A stretch of DNA of 64,000 nt from Parendozoicomonas haliclonae. GTDB lineage: Bacteria; Pseudomonadota; Gammaproteobacteria; Pseudomonadales; Endozoicomonadaceae. The translations under genes were made by a program, and so were the position numbers. The notes beneath the pieces are model-generated. The model made no database searches. It had not been told where the DNA came from and saw nothing but the letters and a program-made list of their open reading frames with translations. Every line of letters begins with the position of its first letter. Positions within the stretch are counted from its first letter, which is position 1. The stretch spans positions 1 through 64,000 of the forward strand of contig NZ_FWPT01000014.1 in assembly GCF_900174585.1 (NCBI RefSeq), read 5' to 3'. Shown in pieces: positions 9,073 to 17,535 of this stretch.

Positions 9073-11084
9073 TGAAGCCGCAATCCGAATCCAATACCAA
9101 CAACCAGCCGGTGCAGTGTGCGGAAATTAGCTGGGATGAGAACGGCCAGCCGATTTCCAGCGCCTTTGACGACGTCTATTTTTCCAAGGTCTCTGGACTG
9201 GAAGAGACCCGTCACGTCTTTATCGAACAGAACCTGTTGCCTGCCCGCTTTGCCAGCCTGACCGATGGTCAGGTATTTACAATTGGTGAAACTGGGTTTG
9301 GCTCCGGCCTGAACTTTTTGTGTGCCTGGCACAGCTTTCTGGAACATGCGCCTGCCTCAGCCCGAATGCACTTTATCTCTGTGGAGAAATTCCCCCTGAG
9401 CCGGGACGATATGGTTCAGGCGCTGGCACTCTGGCCGGAGCTGAAAGACAGTGCCGATCAGCTGATCAAACAGTATCCCGGTGCTATTCCGGGCTTTCAC
9501 CGCTGCAGTTTTGCCGATGGTCGGGTCAAGCTTACCCTGATGATGGATGATGTTCACAACGCCTTCCCGCAGATTGATGGCAAGGTCAATGCCTGGTTCC
9601 TCGATGGCTTTGCACCTTCCAAAAATCCACAGATGTGGCAGCCCGAACTGTTTACCAATATTGCGGACAAGTCGGCTCCTGATGCCACCTACGCAACCTT
9701 TACCGTGGCGCGTATTGTCCGTGATGGTCTGAAAGACGGCGGTATGAGCATAAAAAAAGTACCGGGCTTTGGTCGCAAGCGGGAGATGATCTGCGGTGAG
9801 ATCTTTCCGGAAGGTCAGCCTCAGAATGAATCCTCGAACAAACCCTGGCTGACGCGTATCCCGGCCACGACGCACAATCAATCTGCAGTCATTATTGGTG
9901 CCGGCATGGCCGGTGCGGCTACGGCTAAAGCTCTGGCCGAACGGGGCTGGCAGGTGACAGTTGTGGACAAGAACACACAACCGGCCCTGGGCGCATCCGG
10001 TAATCCGCAAGGCATGCTTTATACCCGACTTTCAGCCAATCCAACACCACTCACCCAACTGGTCACTCAAGGGTATCGGCATACCCTGAACCTGCTGGGT
10101 GAAGCGCCAGAAGACCTTTATCAGTTGTGTGGTCTGGTTCAACTGCCAGATTCGAACAAAGAGCAGCTGCGTCAGCAGAAGCTGGTTGACTGCCAGCGTT
10201 ATAAAGAACTTCTGGAACCGATGACAGCGCAGGAGCTTTCGGATAGAGCTGGCATTGCCATTGAACAGGATGGTCTTTATTTCAAGGATGGCGGCTGGGT
10301 TAAACCACCCGCCTTTGTGAATTGGCTGCTGGCACATAACAACATTCACTTCCGGGGTAACTGTGAAGTTACAGCAATGGAGCGCATCAACGACAACTGG
10401 CAACTGACACTGGCTGACCAAACGACGCTCACTACACCTGTCGTGATTATTGCCTGTGGTCATCATGCCAACGCTCTGGACCAGACAAGCCACCTGCCTT
10501 TGAAAGCGATTCGCGGCCAGATCACTTCCGTGCCGGCAACCTCTGCCAGCGAAGCTCTGCGCACGGTAATCTGTGAAGATGGCTATATCGCTCCAGCCAG
10601 CCATGGCCGTCACACTCTCGGGGCAACCTTCCACTTTGATGATCCGGAAGAGCATTGTCGGGCAAGCGACCACCAGCTGAATCTGGATAATATCAGCCAC
10701 TTCTCACCCGCAATGGCTCAGGCTCTCGACTTCGCGCATCTGAATGTCGATACCCTGCCCGGTAAGGTGGGCTGGCGTTGCACGACACCAGACTACCTAC
10801 CGATGGTAGGACCTGTGATGGATAATGAAGTCTTTCGGGAGCGCTTTGCGGTACTGGCCAAAAACGCCAAGACCAAAGTTGAGGCCGAAGTGCCTTGGTT
10901 AGATGGTCTCTATATCAATACCGGTCATGGGTCACGCGGCCTGATCACTGCACCTCTGTGCGGTGAACTGCTGGCCAGCCAGATCTGCGGAGAACTGTCA
11001 CCACTGCCTGAGACTCTGGCTGCGGACCTTCACCCTGGACGTTTCCCAGCCCGGGAGCTGATTCGCGGTACGAAAGCCCTTTAA
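9072..11084 (+). CDS. mnmC: bifunctional tRNA (mnm5s2U34) methyltransferase / FAD-dependent cmnm5s2U34 oxidoreductase
   Basis: Performs the last two steps of mnm5s2U synthesis at the tRNA wobble base. 670 residues, near the 668 of E. coli. The N-terminal SAM methyltransferase carries FTIGETGFGSGLNFL and WFLDGFAPSKNPQMW. The C-terminal FAD domain starts with the dinucleotide motif AVIIGAGMAGAATAKALAERGW around residue 272 and ends with NTGHGSRGL. It is coupled to dusC by a one-base overlap. Its last nine codons (ELIRGTKAL) recur as a degenerate copy downstream of the first RING-TRAF gene, a trace of the local tandem duplication. Confidence 0.96.
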   Translation: MKPQSESNTNNQPVQCAEISWDENGQPISSAFDDVYFSKVSGLEETRHVFIEQNLLPARFASLTDGQVFTIGETGFGSGLNFLCAWHSFLEHAPASARMHFISVEKFPLSRDDMVQALALWPELKDSADQLIKQYPGAIPGFHRCSFADGRVKLTLMMDDVHNAFPQIDGKVNAWFLDGFAPSKNPQMWQPELFTNIADKSAPDATYATFTVARIVRDGLKDGGMSIKKVPGFGRKREMICGEIFPEGQPQNESSNKPWLTRIPATTHNQSAVIIGAGMAGAATAKALAERGWQVTVVDKNTQPALGASGNPQGMLYTRLSANPTPLTQLVTQGYRHTLNLLGEAPEDLYQLCGLVQLPDSNKEQLRQQKLVDCQRYKELLEPMTAQELSDRAGIAIEQDGLYFKDGGWVKPPAFVNWLLAHNNIHFRGNCEVTAMERINDNWQLTLADQTTLTTPVVIIACGHHANALDQTSHLPLKAIRGQITSVPATSASEALRTVICEDGYIAPASHGRHTLGATFHFDDPEEHCRASDHQLNLDNISHFSPAMAQALDFAHLNVDTLPGKVGWRCTTPDYLPMVGPVMDNEVFRERFAVLAKNAKTKVEAEVPWLDGLYINTGHGSRGLITAPLCGELLASQICGELSPLPETLAADLHPGRFPARELIRGTKAL

Positions 11085-11100
11085 AAGCCTGTAACGATAA

Positions 11101-11127
11101 GGCTGACCGAGTAACTATCGGTCAGCC
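11101..11127 (+). terminator. hairpin after mnmC
   Basis: Perfect 10-bp stem ggctgaccga / tcggtcagcc with a 7-base loop, 17 bases after the mnmC stop. No clear T run follows, so it may be a weak terminator or an RNA-stabilising hairpin. A degenerate copy lies at 12351-12371 in the second duplication unit. Confidence 0.6.
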
Positions 11128-11223
11128 ATTCTGACAAACTCGCCAGCCATACTCCCTGAACTTGCCGGCCTACCGCACTCTAACGTGTCTGGTAGTCAAC
11201 AACTGTTTAGTGGAGCTATTGCT

Positions 11224-12282
11224 ATGGCCACCCCCATTCCACAGTCTGAAGTGCTGTTCTACACCTGCAGAGGAAGGGACTTTGAACTCGACCCGACAAG
11301 CACCAAAGCTGACTATTCCGATTATGGCTGTGGTATCTGTCACTTATTTATGGGTAAACCCGTTAAGGTTTGTAAAAATTCACACCGCTACTGTCTGGAT
11401 TGTATTCACCAGTGGCAAACGCAACCGAATCAAACTGCACTCTGCCCAACCTGCAAAGTGCCTCTCAATAAAGACATATCAATTATCGACGCTCAGTTTA
11501 CTGCCGGCCTGAAGTTCTTTTGCCCTAACAGTTGTCAGGACAGTAGCCTACCGATGACGGATATTGATCAGCATCTGGAAACCTGCCCGGAGGAAGTCGT
11601 TGATTGCCCAGGGGAATGTGGTACTACGCCTCTGAAGAGAAAACACCTTGTTGAACATGTGAAGCATTGCAACAAACACTTTCAGTGTGAATGCGGTGAA
11701 AGCTTTCCGGATATCCCTGAAGTGAAACTGCAGCTGCGCTATAAAGCCCATATTTATGAAAACCCTGCAAAACACATGCAGCTGCGCTCCATGCAATACC
11801 TGCTTCAGGCTTTGTCTCTGGCTCCCACAACTACGCCAGAAAGCGGATTCCAAACACCCTACCTGAAAACAGACCCCACAAAGGAACAGACCATTTTAGG
11901 AGAAGCCTTTGCTGCAACAACGAGCCGCTATCTGTTTCAGTCAAAAGACAATCCCCGGGAGTTTATAATGAAGTGCCCCTACAATCGGGGAATGATTGAA
12001 TCAGGAAGCATCCCCATGCTTATTGACCAGAACGGCAATAAGCTTGCGCGACATTTTAATTTAAAGGTACAGATGCAGCACACGAACAAATGGACTTTAG
12101 AGCTTGGCACCGAGGGTGAGCTTCTCTCTCAACCACCGTCTGTAACGGTCTATCACCAAGAAGATCATAAACCCGTTACTTTTATTCGTTGGGCGTGGCA
12201 ATTCACTTACTATTACGCTGAAGTGTACTGGGGCCTCCAGCCTGACGCCGATGGAAACATACTGGTTCGGCTCTCCCTGTAA
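11224..12282 (+). CDS. RING finger / TRAF-type zinc finger protein (copy 1)
   Basis: Eukaryotic-like protein of 352 residues. A complete C3HC4 RING is seen: C36-x2-C39, C50, H54, C57-x2-C60, C74-x2-C77. It is followed by two TRAF-type fingers, C100/C104/H117/C121 and C128/C132/H145/C149, with Cys pairs continuing to about 157. The region after about 220 is beta-rich and could be a TRAF-C/MATH-like domain, but I am not sure. RING-TRAF proteins act as E3 ubiquitin ligases in eukaryotes, so a host-directed role is inferred. A GTG 13 codons upstream is in frame, but the ATG at 11224 has GTGGAG 8 bases upstream. No signal peptide. It is paralogous to the next gene. Confidence 0.85.
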   Translation: MATPIPQSEVLFYTCRGRDFELDPTSTKADYSDYGCGICHLFMGKPVKVCKNSHRYCLDCIHQWQTQPNQTALCPTCKVPLNKDISIIDAQFTAGLKFFCPNSCQDSSLPMTDIDQHLETCPEEVVDCPGECGTTPLKRKHLVEHVKHCNKHFQCECGESFPDIPEVKLQLRYKAHIYENPAKHMQLRSMQYLLQALSLAPTTTPESGFQTPYLKTDPTKEQTILGEAFAATTSRYLFQSKDNPREFIMKCPYNRGMIESGSIPMLIDQNGNKLARHFNLKVQMQHTNKWTLELGTEGELLSQPPSVTVYHQEDHKPVTFIRWAWQFTYYYAEVYWGLQPDADGNILVRLSL

Positions 12283-12304
12283 CCTGCGCCATTCGGGACA
12301 GAAA

Positions 12305-12331
12305 CTGATTCGCCGCACGAAAGCGCTTTAG
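12305..12331 (+). pseudogene. mnmC 3'-end remnant
   Basis: 27 bases, ctg att cgc cgc acg aaa gcg ctt tag, align with the last codons of mnmC (11058-11084) at the 1247-base offset and keep the stop codon in place. It is a by-product of the tandem duplication and not functional as a gene. Confidence 0.75.
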
Positions 12332-12470
12332 TAATGCGAGATAATGAAGCTGACCGATAAACCATCGGTCAGACATTCTGACAAACTCGCCAGCCAAACT
12401 CACTGAACTTGCCGACTTACCGCACTCTAACGTGTCTGGTAGTCAACAACTGTTTAGTGGAGTCCTCGAC

Positions 12471-13529
12471 ATGGCCACATCCATTTCATCGGCGGAATTA
12501 CTGTACTACACCTGCAGAGAAAGGGACTTTTCACTCGACCCGACAAGTACCAACGCTGACTATTCTGATTATGGCTGTGGTATCTGTCATTTATTCATGG
12601 ATAAACCCGTTAAGGTTTGTACCAATTCACACCGGTACTGCAAAGGTTGTATTAACCGGTGGCAAACGCAATCGAATCAAACTGCACTCTGCCCAACCTG
12701 CCAGGGGCCTCTCAACAAAGACATATCAATTGTCGATACTCAGTTTATTGCCGGTTTGAAGTTCTTTTGTCCTAACGCTTGTCAGGATAATAGCTTACCG
12801 ATGAAGGATATTGATCAGCATCTGGAAACCTGCCCGGAGGAAATTGTTGACTGCCCTGGTAAGTGCGGCATTCCGCCCCTCAAGCGAAAACATCTTGTTG
12901 AACATGTAAGGGGTTGTAACAAACATTTTCTTTGTGAGTGTGGCGCAAACTTTCCGAACATCCCTGAGGCGAAACTGCAGCAGCGCTTTATCACCCATAT
13001 TAATGAAAACCCTGCAAGTCATATACAGTTGCAATCCGTCCAATATCTGATTCAGGCCATGTCTCTGGCTTCCCCAACCACGTCTGTAAGCGGATTCCAA
13101 ACGCCCTACCTGAAAGCAGGCCCCGCAAAGGAATATACCTTTTTAGGAGAGGCCTTTTTTGCAACAACGAGCTCCTGCCTTTTTCAGTCAAAAGACAATC
13201 CCCGGGATTTTATAATGAAGTGTGGCTATGATCGGGGTCCGATTGAATCAGGAAAAATTCCAATCTTTATTGACCAGAATGGAAATCAAGTCGAGCGGAG
13301 TTTTAATTTAAAGGTAGATATTTGTGCTGACGGCAAATGGTCCTTCCTGCTTGGTACCGACAGTTTGCCTCTCGCTCAAGCACCAACAGTCACGGTCTAT
13401 TATCAAGACGATCATAACCCCGTTACATTTCTTTATCTGGAATGGCAGCTCTCTTACTATTACTATCAGTTTTATTGCCCCCGAAAGCCCAAGACCGATA
13501 GCAATATGCTGGTTCGACTCTCTCTGTAA
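12471..13529 (+). CDS. RING finger / TRAF-type zinc finger protein (copy 2)
   Basis: 352 residues, same architecture and length as the preceding paralogue. All RING zinc ligands are kept (CGIC, C, H, CKGC, CPTC), as are both TRAF-type fingers (CPNACQDN...H...C and CPGKCG...H...C). Differences are scattered, and many change residues between the metal ligands and in the C-terminal beta-rich region, as expected if the copies are diverging in target recognition. The start is chosen by the same GTGGAG spacing as copy 1. The leader 12378-12470 is almost the same as that of copy 1, so regulation is probably shared. The ubiquitin-ligase role is inferred only from the fold. Confidence 0.85.
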   Translation: MATSISSAELLYYTCRERDFSLDPTSTNADYSDYGCGICHLFMDKPVKVCTNSHRYCKGCINRWQTQSNQTALCPTCQGPLNKDISIVDTQFIAGLKFFCPNACQDNSLPMKDIDQHLETCPEEIVDCPGKCGIPPLKRKHLVEHVRGCNKHFLCECGANFPNIPEAKLQQRFITHINENPASHIQLQSVQYLIQAMSLASPTTSVSGFQTPYLKAGPAKEYTFLGEAFFATTSSCLFQSKDNPRDFIMKCGYDRGPIESGKIPIFIDQNGNQVERSFNLKVDICADGKWSFLLGTDSLPLAQAPTVTVYYQDDHNPVTFLYLEWQLSYYYYQFYCPRKPKTDSNMLVRLSL

Positions 13530-13568
13530 CCTGCGCCATTCAGCACAGGCTATAGAGAAATCGTGCAA

Positions 13569-14195
13569 TTAGATCGGGCAAACCACCCCGGTACCTTTCA
13601 GCCCACAGTACCCCTCTGGATTACGGGCCAAATACTGCTGATGATAGGTTTCGGCGTAATAAAACGGTGCCATCGGTTCAATATCCGTAGTAATCGTACC
13701 CAGTCCCTGCTCTGCCAAACCAGCCTGGAAACGCTCAAGGCTTTCACGAGCCTGTTGCTCCTGTTCTGCTGAATCGGTAAAGATCACCGAACGATACTGG
13801 GTACCGATATCATTCCCCTGTCGCATTCCCTGAGTTGGATTATGCTGCTCCCAGAACAGTGCCAGTAGTTGCCTGTAAGAGATTTCAGCAGGATCAAACA
13901 CCACCCTCACAACTTCGGCATGGCCGGTATCACCGGAGCAAACCTGCTCATAGGTCGGGTTCTCGGTAAAACCACCGGCATAGCCAACCATGGTCAGGTA
14001 CACGCCGGGCTGCTGCCAGAACAAACGTTCAACGCCCCAGAAACATCCCATACCAAATACGGCCACCTGCATATTGTCCGGCCAGGGCGGCAACAGGCTG
14101 CGATGAAACACCACATGCTCTTCTGTCACCTGCATTGGTTCTGCAGAGCCCGGAAGGGCCTGTTCTACTGTAATCATTTCCGTCTTGCCAGCCAT
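13569..14195 (-). CDS. msrA: peptide-methionine (S)-S-oxide reductase MsrA
   Basis: Repairs oxidised methionine (S epimer) using thioredoxin. 208 residues, against 212 in E. coli. The catalytic GCFWG is at residues 50-54 (Cys51), followed by [21 protein letters not shown]. Two C-terminal Cys (197 and 206, in [12 protein letters not shown]) are the resolving and recycling pair of the E. coli-type enzyme. GGAG precedes the ATG. It is transcribed toward the RING-TRAF pair, and an M23 peptidase gene lies 38 bases upstream on the same strand. Confidence 0.95.
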   Translation of the reverse strand: MAGKTEMITVEQALPGSAEPMQVTEEHVVFHRSLLPPWPDNMQVAVFGMGCFWGVERLFWQQPGVYLTMVGYAGGFTENPTYEQVCSGDTGHAEVVRVVFDPAEISYRQLLALFWEQHNPTQGMRQGNDIGTQYRSVIFTDSAEQEQQARESLERFQAGLAEQGLGTITTDIEPMAPFYYAETYHQQYLARNPEGYCGLKGTGVVCPI

Positions 14196-14233
14196 CGTAC
14201 CACTCCTATCTGCTGGGTCTGTCTCAATATCTC

Positions 14234-15148
14234 TCAGGGCTTCTTACTTCCGGCAGCCGTGCTTTCGGCAGGTAGAGCAGGAAAAGCCTCCATCACCAAT
14301 GCCGGGTCCAACCGCACACTGCCCCAGTTAATCCGCCAATCCAGATGTGCACCTGTCACGCGACCAGTGGCGCCGACTTCGGCAATCTTCTGGCCCTGGG
14401 TCACCACATCACCTTCTTTCACCGTCAGCTTGCTGAGATGTAAAAAGCTGCTGTTCACACCCATGCCATGGTCAACAATCAATGTCCCACCGGAAAAATA
14501 CATATCCGGATGTGCCAGTACTACCTTACCACCGGCCGGTGCCAGCACCGGTGCACCAACCGGAGCCGCGTAATCCAGGCCGTAATGTGGCCGACGAGGC
14601 TTGCCGTTAAAGTAGCGCTGGCTTCCGTATACCCCGGTGATTGGACCATCCACCGGCTGTAAAAAGCCTTCCAGAAAATGGGCCTGCTCCGTGCGTACTG
14701 AGCGGGCTTCACCAATCTGGCGATTATCATCGCGAATACGATCCAGTCGCTCTTTCGGCGGCGTCACATACTTTTGCTCCACCCCTTCAATCTTCTGAAT
14801 CCGGTATTCCCGAGGAGATAACGTTAAAGAGTAAGAAGTGGATTCACCTGCCACCGTACGAATGCTGTAGCTCTGCTCCAATACGGCATCACGACCAAAG
14901 CCGATCACAAAATGTCCCTGAGGCGTGAGCATAACCGGCTCGCCTTTATACAGGACAGTGTTGGCCGGATCAGTCTTGCCCAGGAAAAGACTACCCTGGG
15001 TTAATGCCTGCGCAGGCTGCAACAACGGTGGCTTCGCAGGTGTTTGAGGCTGGGCACCTGCTGAGGTGGCCCAGGGCAGAAATGTTACTGCCATAAGATA
15101 ACCTGCCGCCTTAAGTCCGGCGGTTATTCGTCCTGAACACTGAAACAT
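14234..15148 (-). CDS. secreted M23-family metallopeptidase (peptidoglycan endopeptidase-like)
   Basis: 304 residues. An N-terminal signal peptide is followed by a Pro/Gln-rich linker and a beta-rich region. The LytM/M23 domain spans about 165-280. Zinc ligands H188 and D192 (HYGLDYA) and catalytic-type H237 (FLHLS) and H268 are present. The usual HLHW third-ligand position reads HLDW, with Asp270 in place of His. Related proteobacterial M23 proteins carry the same HLDW, so it is probably a subfamily trait and not a loss. It likely acts in the periplasm on peptide cross-links or as a regulator of amidases. It is followed by msrA. Confidence 0.85.
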   Translation of the reverse strand: MFQCSGRITAGLKAAGYLMAVTFLPWATSAGAQPQTPAKPPLLQPAQALTQGSLFLGKTDPANTVLYKGEPVMLTPQGHFVIGFGRDAVLEQSYSIRTVAGESTSYSLTLSPREYRIQKIEGVEQKYVTPPKERLDRIRDDNRQIGEARSVRTEQAHFLEGFLQPVDGPITGVYGSQRYFNGKPRRPHYGLDYAAPVGAPVLAPAGGKVVLAHPDMYFSGGTLIVDHGMGVNSSFLHLSKLTVKEGDVVTQGQKIAEVGATGRVTGAHLDWRINWGSVRLDPALVMEAFPALPAESTAAGSKKP

Positions 15149-15245
15149 AAAAGGGCACCCTGAAGCCCGGAAAGAATATCTGACAGATACGGTATATCCC
15201 TATATTATGAAAACCTGTCCACAGAAACAAAACACAGGACGATCC

Positions 15246-15365
15246 ATGATCACCACGCCACCTATTGTCTTTTTTATTTTTGGCTTTTCGCTGCTGTTCC
15301 CGCTCTGTTTTGGCGCTGGAATGTTGCTGGGACTGTTCTCCGATATAGAGAAAGAAACGGTCTGA
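15246..15365 (+). CDS. small single-pass membrane protein, 39 residues
   Basis: Too short for usual gene calling. AGGA lies 6 bases before the ATG. The product has one hydrophobic segment (IVFFIFGFSLLFPLCFGAGMLLGLF) and a short acidic tail, SDIEKETV. It runs divergently from the M23 peptidase gene and ends just before a hairpin at 15396-15420. The ribosome site, helix and terminator make it plausible, but there is no family support. Confidence 0.45.
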   Translation: MITTPPIVFFIFGFSLLFPLCFGAGMLLGLFSDIEKETV

Positions 15366-15395
15366 TCCTGATAAATAGCTCTGACTGAGAACAAC

Positions 15396-15420
15396 TAAGG
15401 GGCGATCGTCACGCCCCTTA
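15396..15420. terminator. hairpin between small membrane ORF and hemG
   Basis: 9-bp perfect stem taaggggcg / cgcccctta with a 7-base loop, between convergent genes. The T tract is short, so terminator strength is uncertain. Confidence 0.65.
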
Positions 15421-15431
15421 TCATTCAGTTG

Positions 15432-16004
15432 TTATTCGGTAACCTTCTCTGCCTCTCCAGACTCACACGCTGACTGAAGATACTCGCCATAGCCCTGGGC
15501 AAAACCCTTCACCCGCTCCCAGTTGGTGTATTCGACATCCACGGAGCTATCGGTACTGCCACCGGTAATTTTCATAATCAGCTGGATCATAAGCCGGTCA
15601 TACCATGCATAACGGCTGTACTGCAGCGAACCCGCAAGAACACCCAGGTAACCAGGCTTCCACAGACTTTTACTCAGAAACTTCTGCATATAACGGTTGG
15701 TATCCGGATCCTGTTTTTCAGGCTTGCGGGCCGTCAGGTTAATACTGAAAAAGCCGCAGGGCATATGGCTGAGCTGTAACAGGTTCCGGTCGATAAACCG
15801 ACGCACTACCTTCAGGTGATGACCATAGCGAATAGGAGCACCGATCAGTACGGAGTCATAACGGGTCAGATCAACCTCAACGCCATCATTCAGGTTCACC
15901 AACTCCACAGACAGACCGCCCTCCTGCAGCTGCTGACTAATACATTCGGCGATCCGCTGGGTCTGCCCGTCACGGGTTGCATACAAAATAAGGTGGGATG
16001 CCAC
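15432..16004 (-). CDS. hemG: menaquinone-dependent protoporphyrinogen IX oxidase HemG (flavodoxin-like)
   Basis: Oxidises protoporphyrinogen IX to protoporphyrin IX in heme synthesis, passing electrons to quinones. The flavodoxin FMN loop ILYATRDGQTQRI, then IGAPIRYGHHLK, FFSINLTARKPEKQDP and the inserted WYDRLMIQLIMKITGG closely follow E. coli HemG. An upstream ATG (16022) is in frame but has no ribosome site. The GTG at 16004 has AGGAG 7 bases upstream and gives a start that matches the family (VASHLILYATRDGQ), so it is preferred: 190 residues. Confidence 0.92.
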   Translation of the reverse strand: MASHLILYATRDGQTQRIAECISQQLQEGGLSVELVNLNDGVEVDLTRYDSVLIGAPIRYGHHLKVVRRFIDRNLLQLSHMPCGFFSINLTARKPEKQDPDTNRYMQKFLSKSLWKPGYLGVLAGSLQYSRYAWYDRLMIQLIMKITGGSTDSSVDVEYTNWERVKGFAQGYGEYLQSACESGEAEKVTE

Positions 16005-16077
16005 GGGGCTACTCCTGAACATCGGATCAAATAGTCTTTTTATTGCCGATGATTGTCGCCTTTACAAAAGCGAATGC

Positions 16078-16097
16078 GTGTTGACCGCAGTCAACAC
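16078..16097. promoter_or_regulatory. perfect 8-8 palindrome upstream of hemG
   Basis: gtgttgac-cgca-gtcaacac, centred about 83 bases upstream of the hemG GTG. The size and symmetry suit a dimeric regulator site. The regulator is unknown, and it could equally be a hairpin at the end of the leftward BCCT gene transcript. Confidence 0.4.
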
Positions 16098-16150
16098 AAT
16101 GGAGGCTGGCTAATTTTAGCCCACCAAACAGTGAAGTCACCGTAAACAAA

Positions 16151-16177
16151 AAAGGCTGTTAACGAGTAACAGCCTTT
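16151..16177 (-). terminator. terminator after the BCCT transporter gene
   Basis: 11-bp perfect stem aaaggctgtta / taacagccttt with a 5-base loop, 21 bases beyond the stop of the leftward gene. On the minus strand it is followed by a T-rich stretch (complement of 16144-16150). Confidence 0.85.
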
Positions 16178-16197
16178 CCGAAAACACCGATTTAGAA

Positions 16198-17409
16198 TCA
16201 GGCCGTTTCTATCTTGCGATAGTCAACCTTAACATCCTCTTCCGGCTCAATCGCCATAACCGGCTTGAGCTTGCGCAGGAGGATATAGCCAAAGCAGCTG
16301 AAGAACAGACCGATCACAATAGCGCCTACCCACTGGATCTGCAGGAAGTTCAGCTGGAACAACAGCGTCAGTACACTCATCAGAGCGATATTGCCCCAGA
16401 TATACTTTGACTTACCCAGGCGGGCGACAGTCATATTCAGGTTATCGGTATACAGACGGATCAGAGAGTCCAGTGAGTTGATTACAAACGTTACCCCGAC
16501 AATCACCATGGCCAGGTTATAGATACCGGACGTGTCCAGGCTGTGGGTATGGTAGTAGTACAGTACCGAGAACCACAGGGCCAGCGGAATAGACGGCACC
16601 ACCAGCATAGCGGCAAACAACTGTCGTGCACTCAGGCCACCGACAAAGCGGGCAGTAAACTGACCGATCATAATGCTCCAGGAGAACCACCAGAACAGGT
16701 AGAACTCATGGTAATCGTTCATTGGCAGGGCGAACTTCTCGATATTGGCAAAGTAGCCGCCCAGCAGCGTCAGGGAAGAGGCCCACTCAGCAACACTGCC
16801 TTGCTCGGAGGTCACCGCGCCGTACCACATGAAGCCGATCAGACCCAGGAACAGCAGGCTGGTTGCCAGACTCAGGAAACGTACATAACGCAGGCTGGTG
16901 CTGGAATACACAGCAAAGGCAATCGCCATAAAGACAATGCCGTAGAAGGCCGGCACAATCGTTTTACCATCACCCAGTTGCGGCAGGTACCACGGCAGGT
17001 TGATCAGCAGCAGATAAGCGGTAAACGCACAGGTACCGATAATAATGGCGTTGTTGATGCGCTTAACCAGCGGAATTTCAAAGAACTTGACCTTCGGTTC
17101 AATAATGCAGAAATAGAAACAGGTCAGGAAGTAAAAGGCCCAGATCAAAAAGCCCCAGAAACCGAATTCAATCGCCAGCGGGTTGGTAAAAGCATACTCA
17201 GGATTGGCTGCCGTATCGGCATAGCCGCCAAACTCGGTCAGCGGAAACATAATCAGTCCCACATCCAGCCCGGAAGTAAAGAGAATGGCGAGGAAGGTGA
17301 GTGTTTTCACCGGCGTCTGACCGACGGCACGAACACCGCCCCAGCGCGCAATAAAGAACAGCACCATTAAAAAGGTAAATATTAAACCGGCCGATAACCA
17401 GGCAGTCAT
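16198..17409 (-). CDS. BCCT-type choline/betaine transporter, short form
   Basis: 403 residues with about 10-12 hydrophobic helices. The segment HEFYLFWWFSWSIMIGQFTARFVGGLS resembles the conserved helix of betaine/carnitine/choline transporters (WW..W...G.F.AR). Classical BCCT members are about 500 residues or more, so this is a short, divergent member without long terminal extensions. It is the downstream neighbour of betA and betB on the same strand, which argues for choline uptake feeding betaine synthesis. The substrate is inferred from context only; a terminator follows. Confidence 0.75.
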   Translation of the reverse strand: MTAWLSAGLIFTFLMVLFFIARWGGVRAVGQTPVKTLTFLAILFTSGLDVGLIMFPLTEFGGYADTAANPEYAFTNPLAIEFGFWGFLIWAFYFLTCFYFCIIEPKVKFFEIPLVKRINNAIIIGTCAFTAYLLLINLPWYLPQLGDGKTIVPAFYGIVFMAIAFAVYSSTSLRYVRFLSLATSLLFLGLIGFMWYGAVTSEQGSVAEWASSLTLLGGYFANIEKFALPMNDYHEFYLFWWFSWSIMIGQFTARFVGGLSARQLFAAMLVVPSIPLALWFSVLYYYHTHSLDTSGIYNLAMVIVGVTFVINSLDSLIRLYTDNLNMTVARLGKSKYIWGNIALMSVLTLLFQLNFLQIQWVGAIVIGLFFSCFGYILLRKLKPVMAIEPEEDVKVDYRKIETA

Positions 17410-17535
17410 AGATCACTCCACTTGTTTATTATTCGTTATCAGACGACTGGTAGAATCCGTTCACGCTATCTTTTGTTCTTATTCTGATAGCCAGTGTCTT
17501 TCCTGCCATCCGTGGCGGGCTCTTATTTTTCTTTA

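Larger units (their letters stand above)
11056..12302 (+). repeat. tandem duplication unit, copy 1 (1247 bp)
   Basis: The 3' tail of mnmC, its hairpin, a conserved leader and a RING-TRAF gene form a unit that recurs at a fixed offset of 1247 bases. Matching landmarks are ctgattcgc (11058 and 12305), the gctgaccga hairpin (11102 and 12349) and cattctgacaaactcgccag. Others are cgtgtctggtagtcaacaac (11184 and 12431) and the gene stops (12282 and 13529). Left and right boundaries are estimated from where similarity fades. Confidence 0.85.
12303..13549 (+). repeat. tandem duplication unit, copy 2 (1247 bp)
   Basis: Second copy of the unit at 11056-12302. It opens with a degenerate copy of the mnmC 3' end: 12305-12331 would encode LIRRTKAL then stop, against LIRGTKAL in mnmC. 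Similarity ends shortly after the second RING-TRAF gene, around gccattcagcacag, before msrA. Confidence 0.85.
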
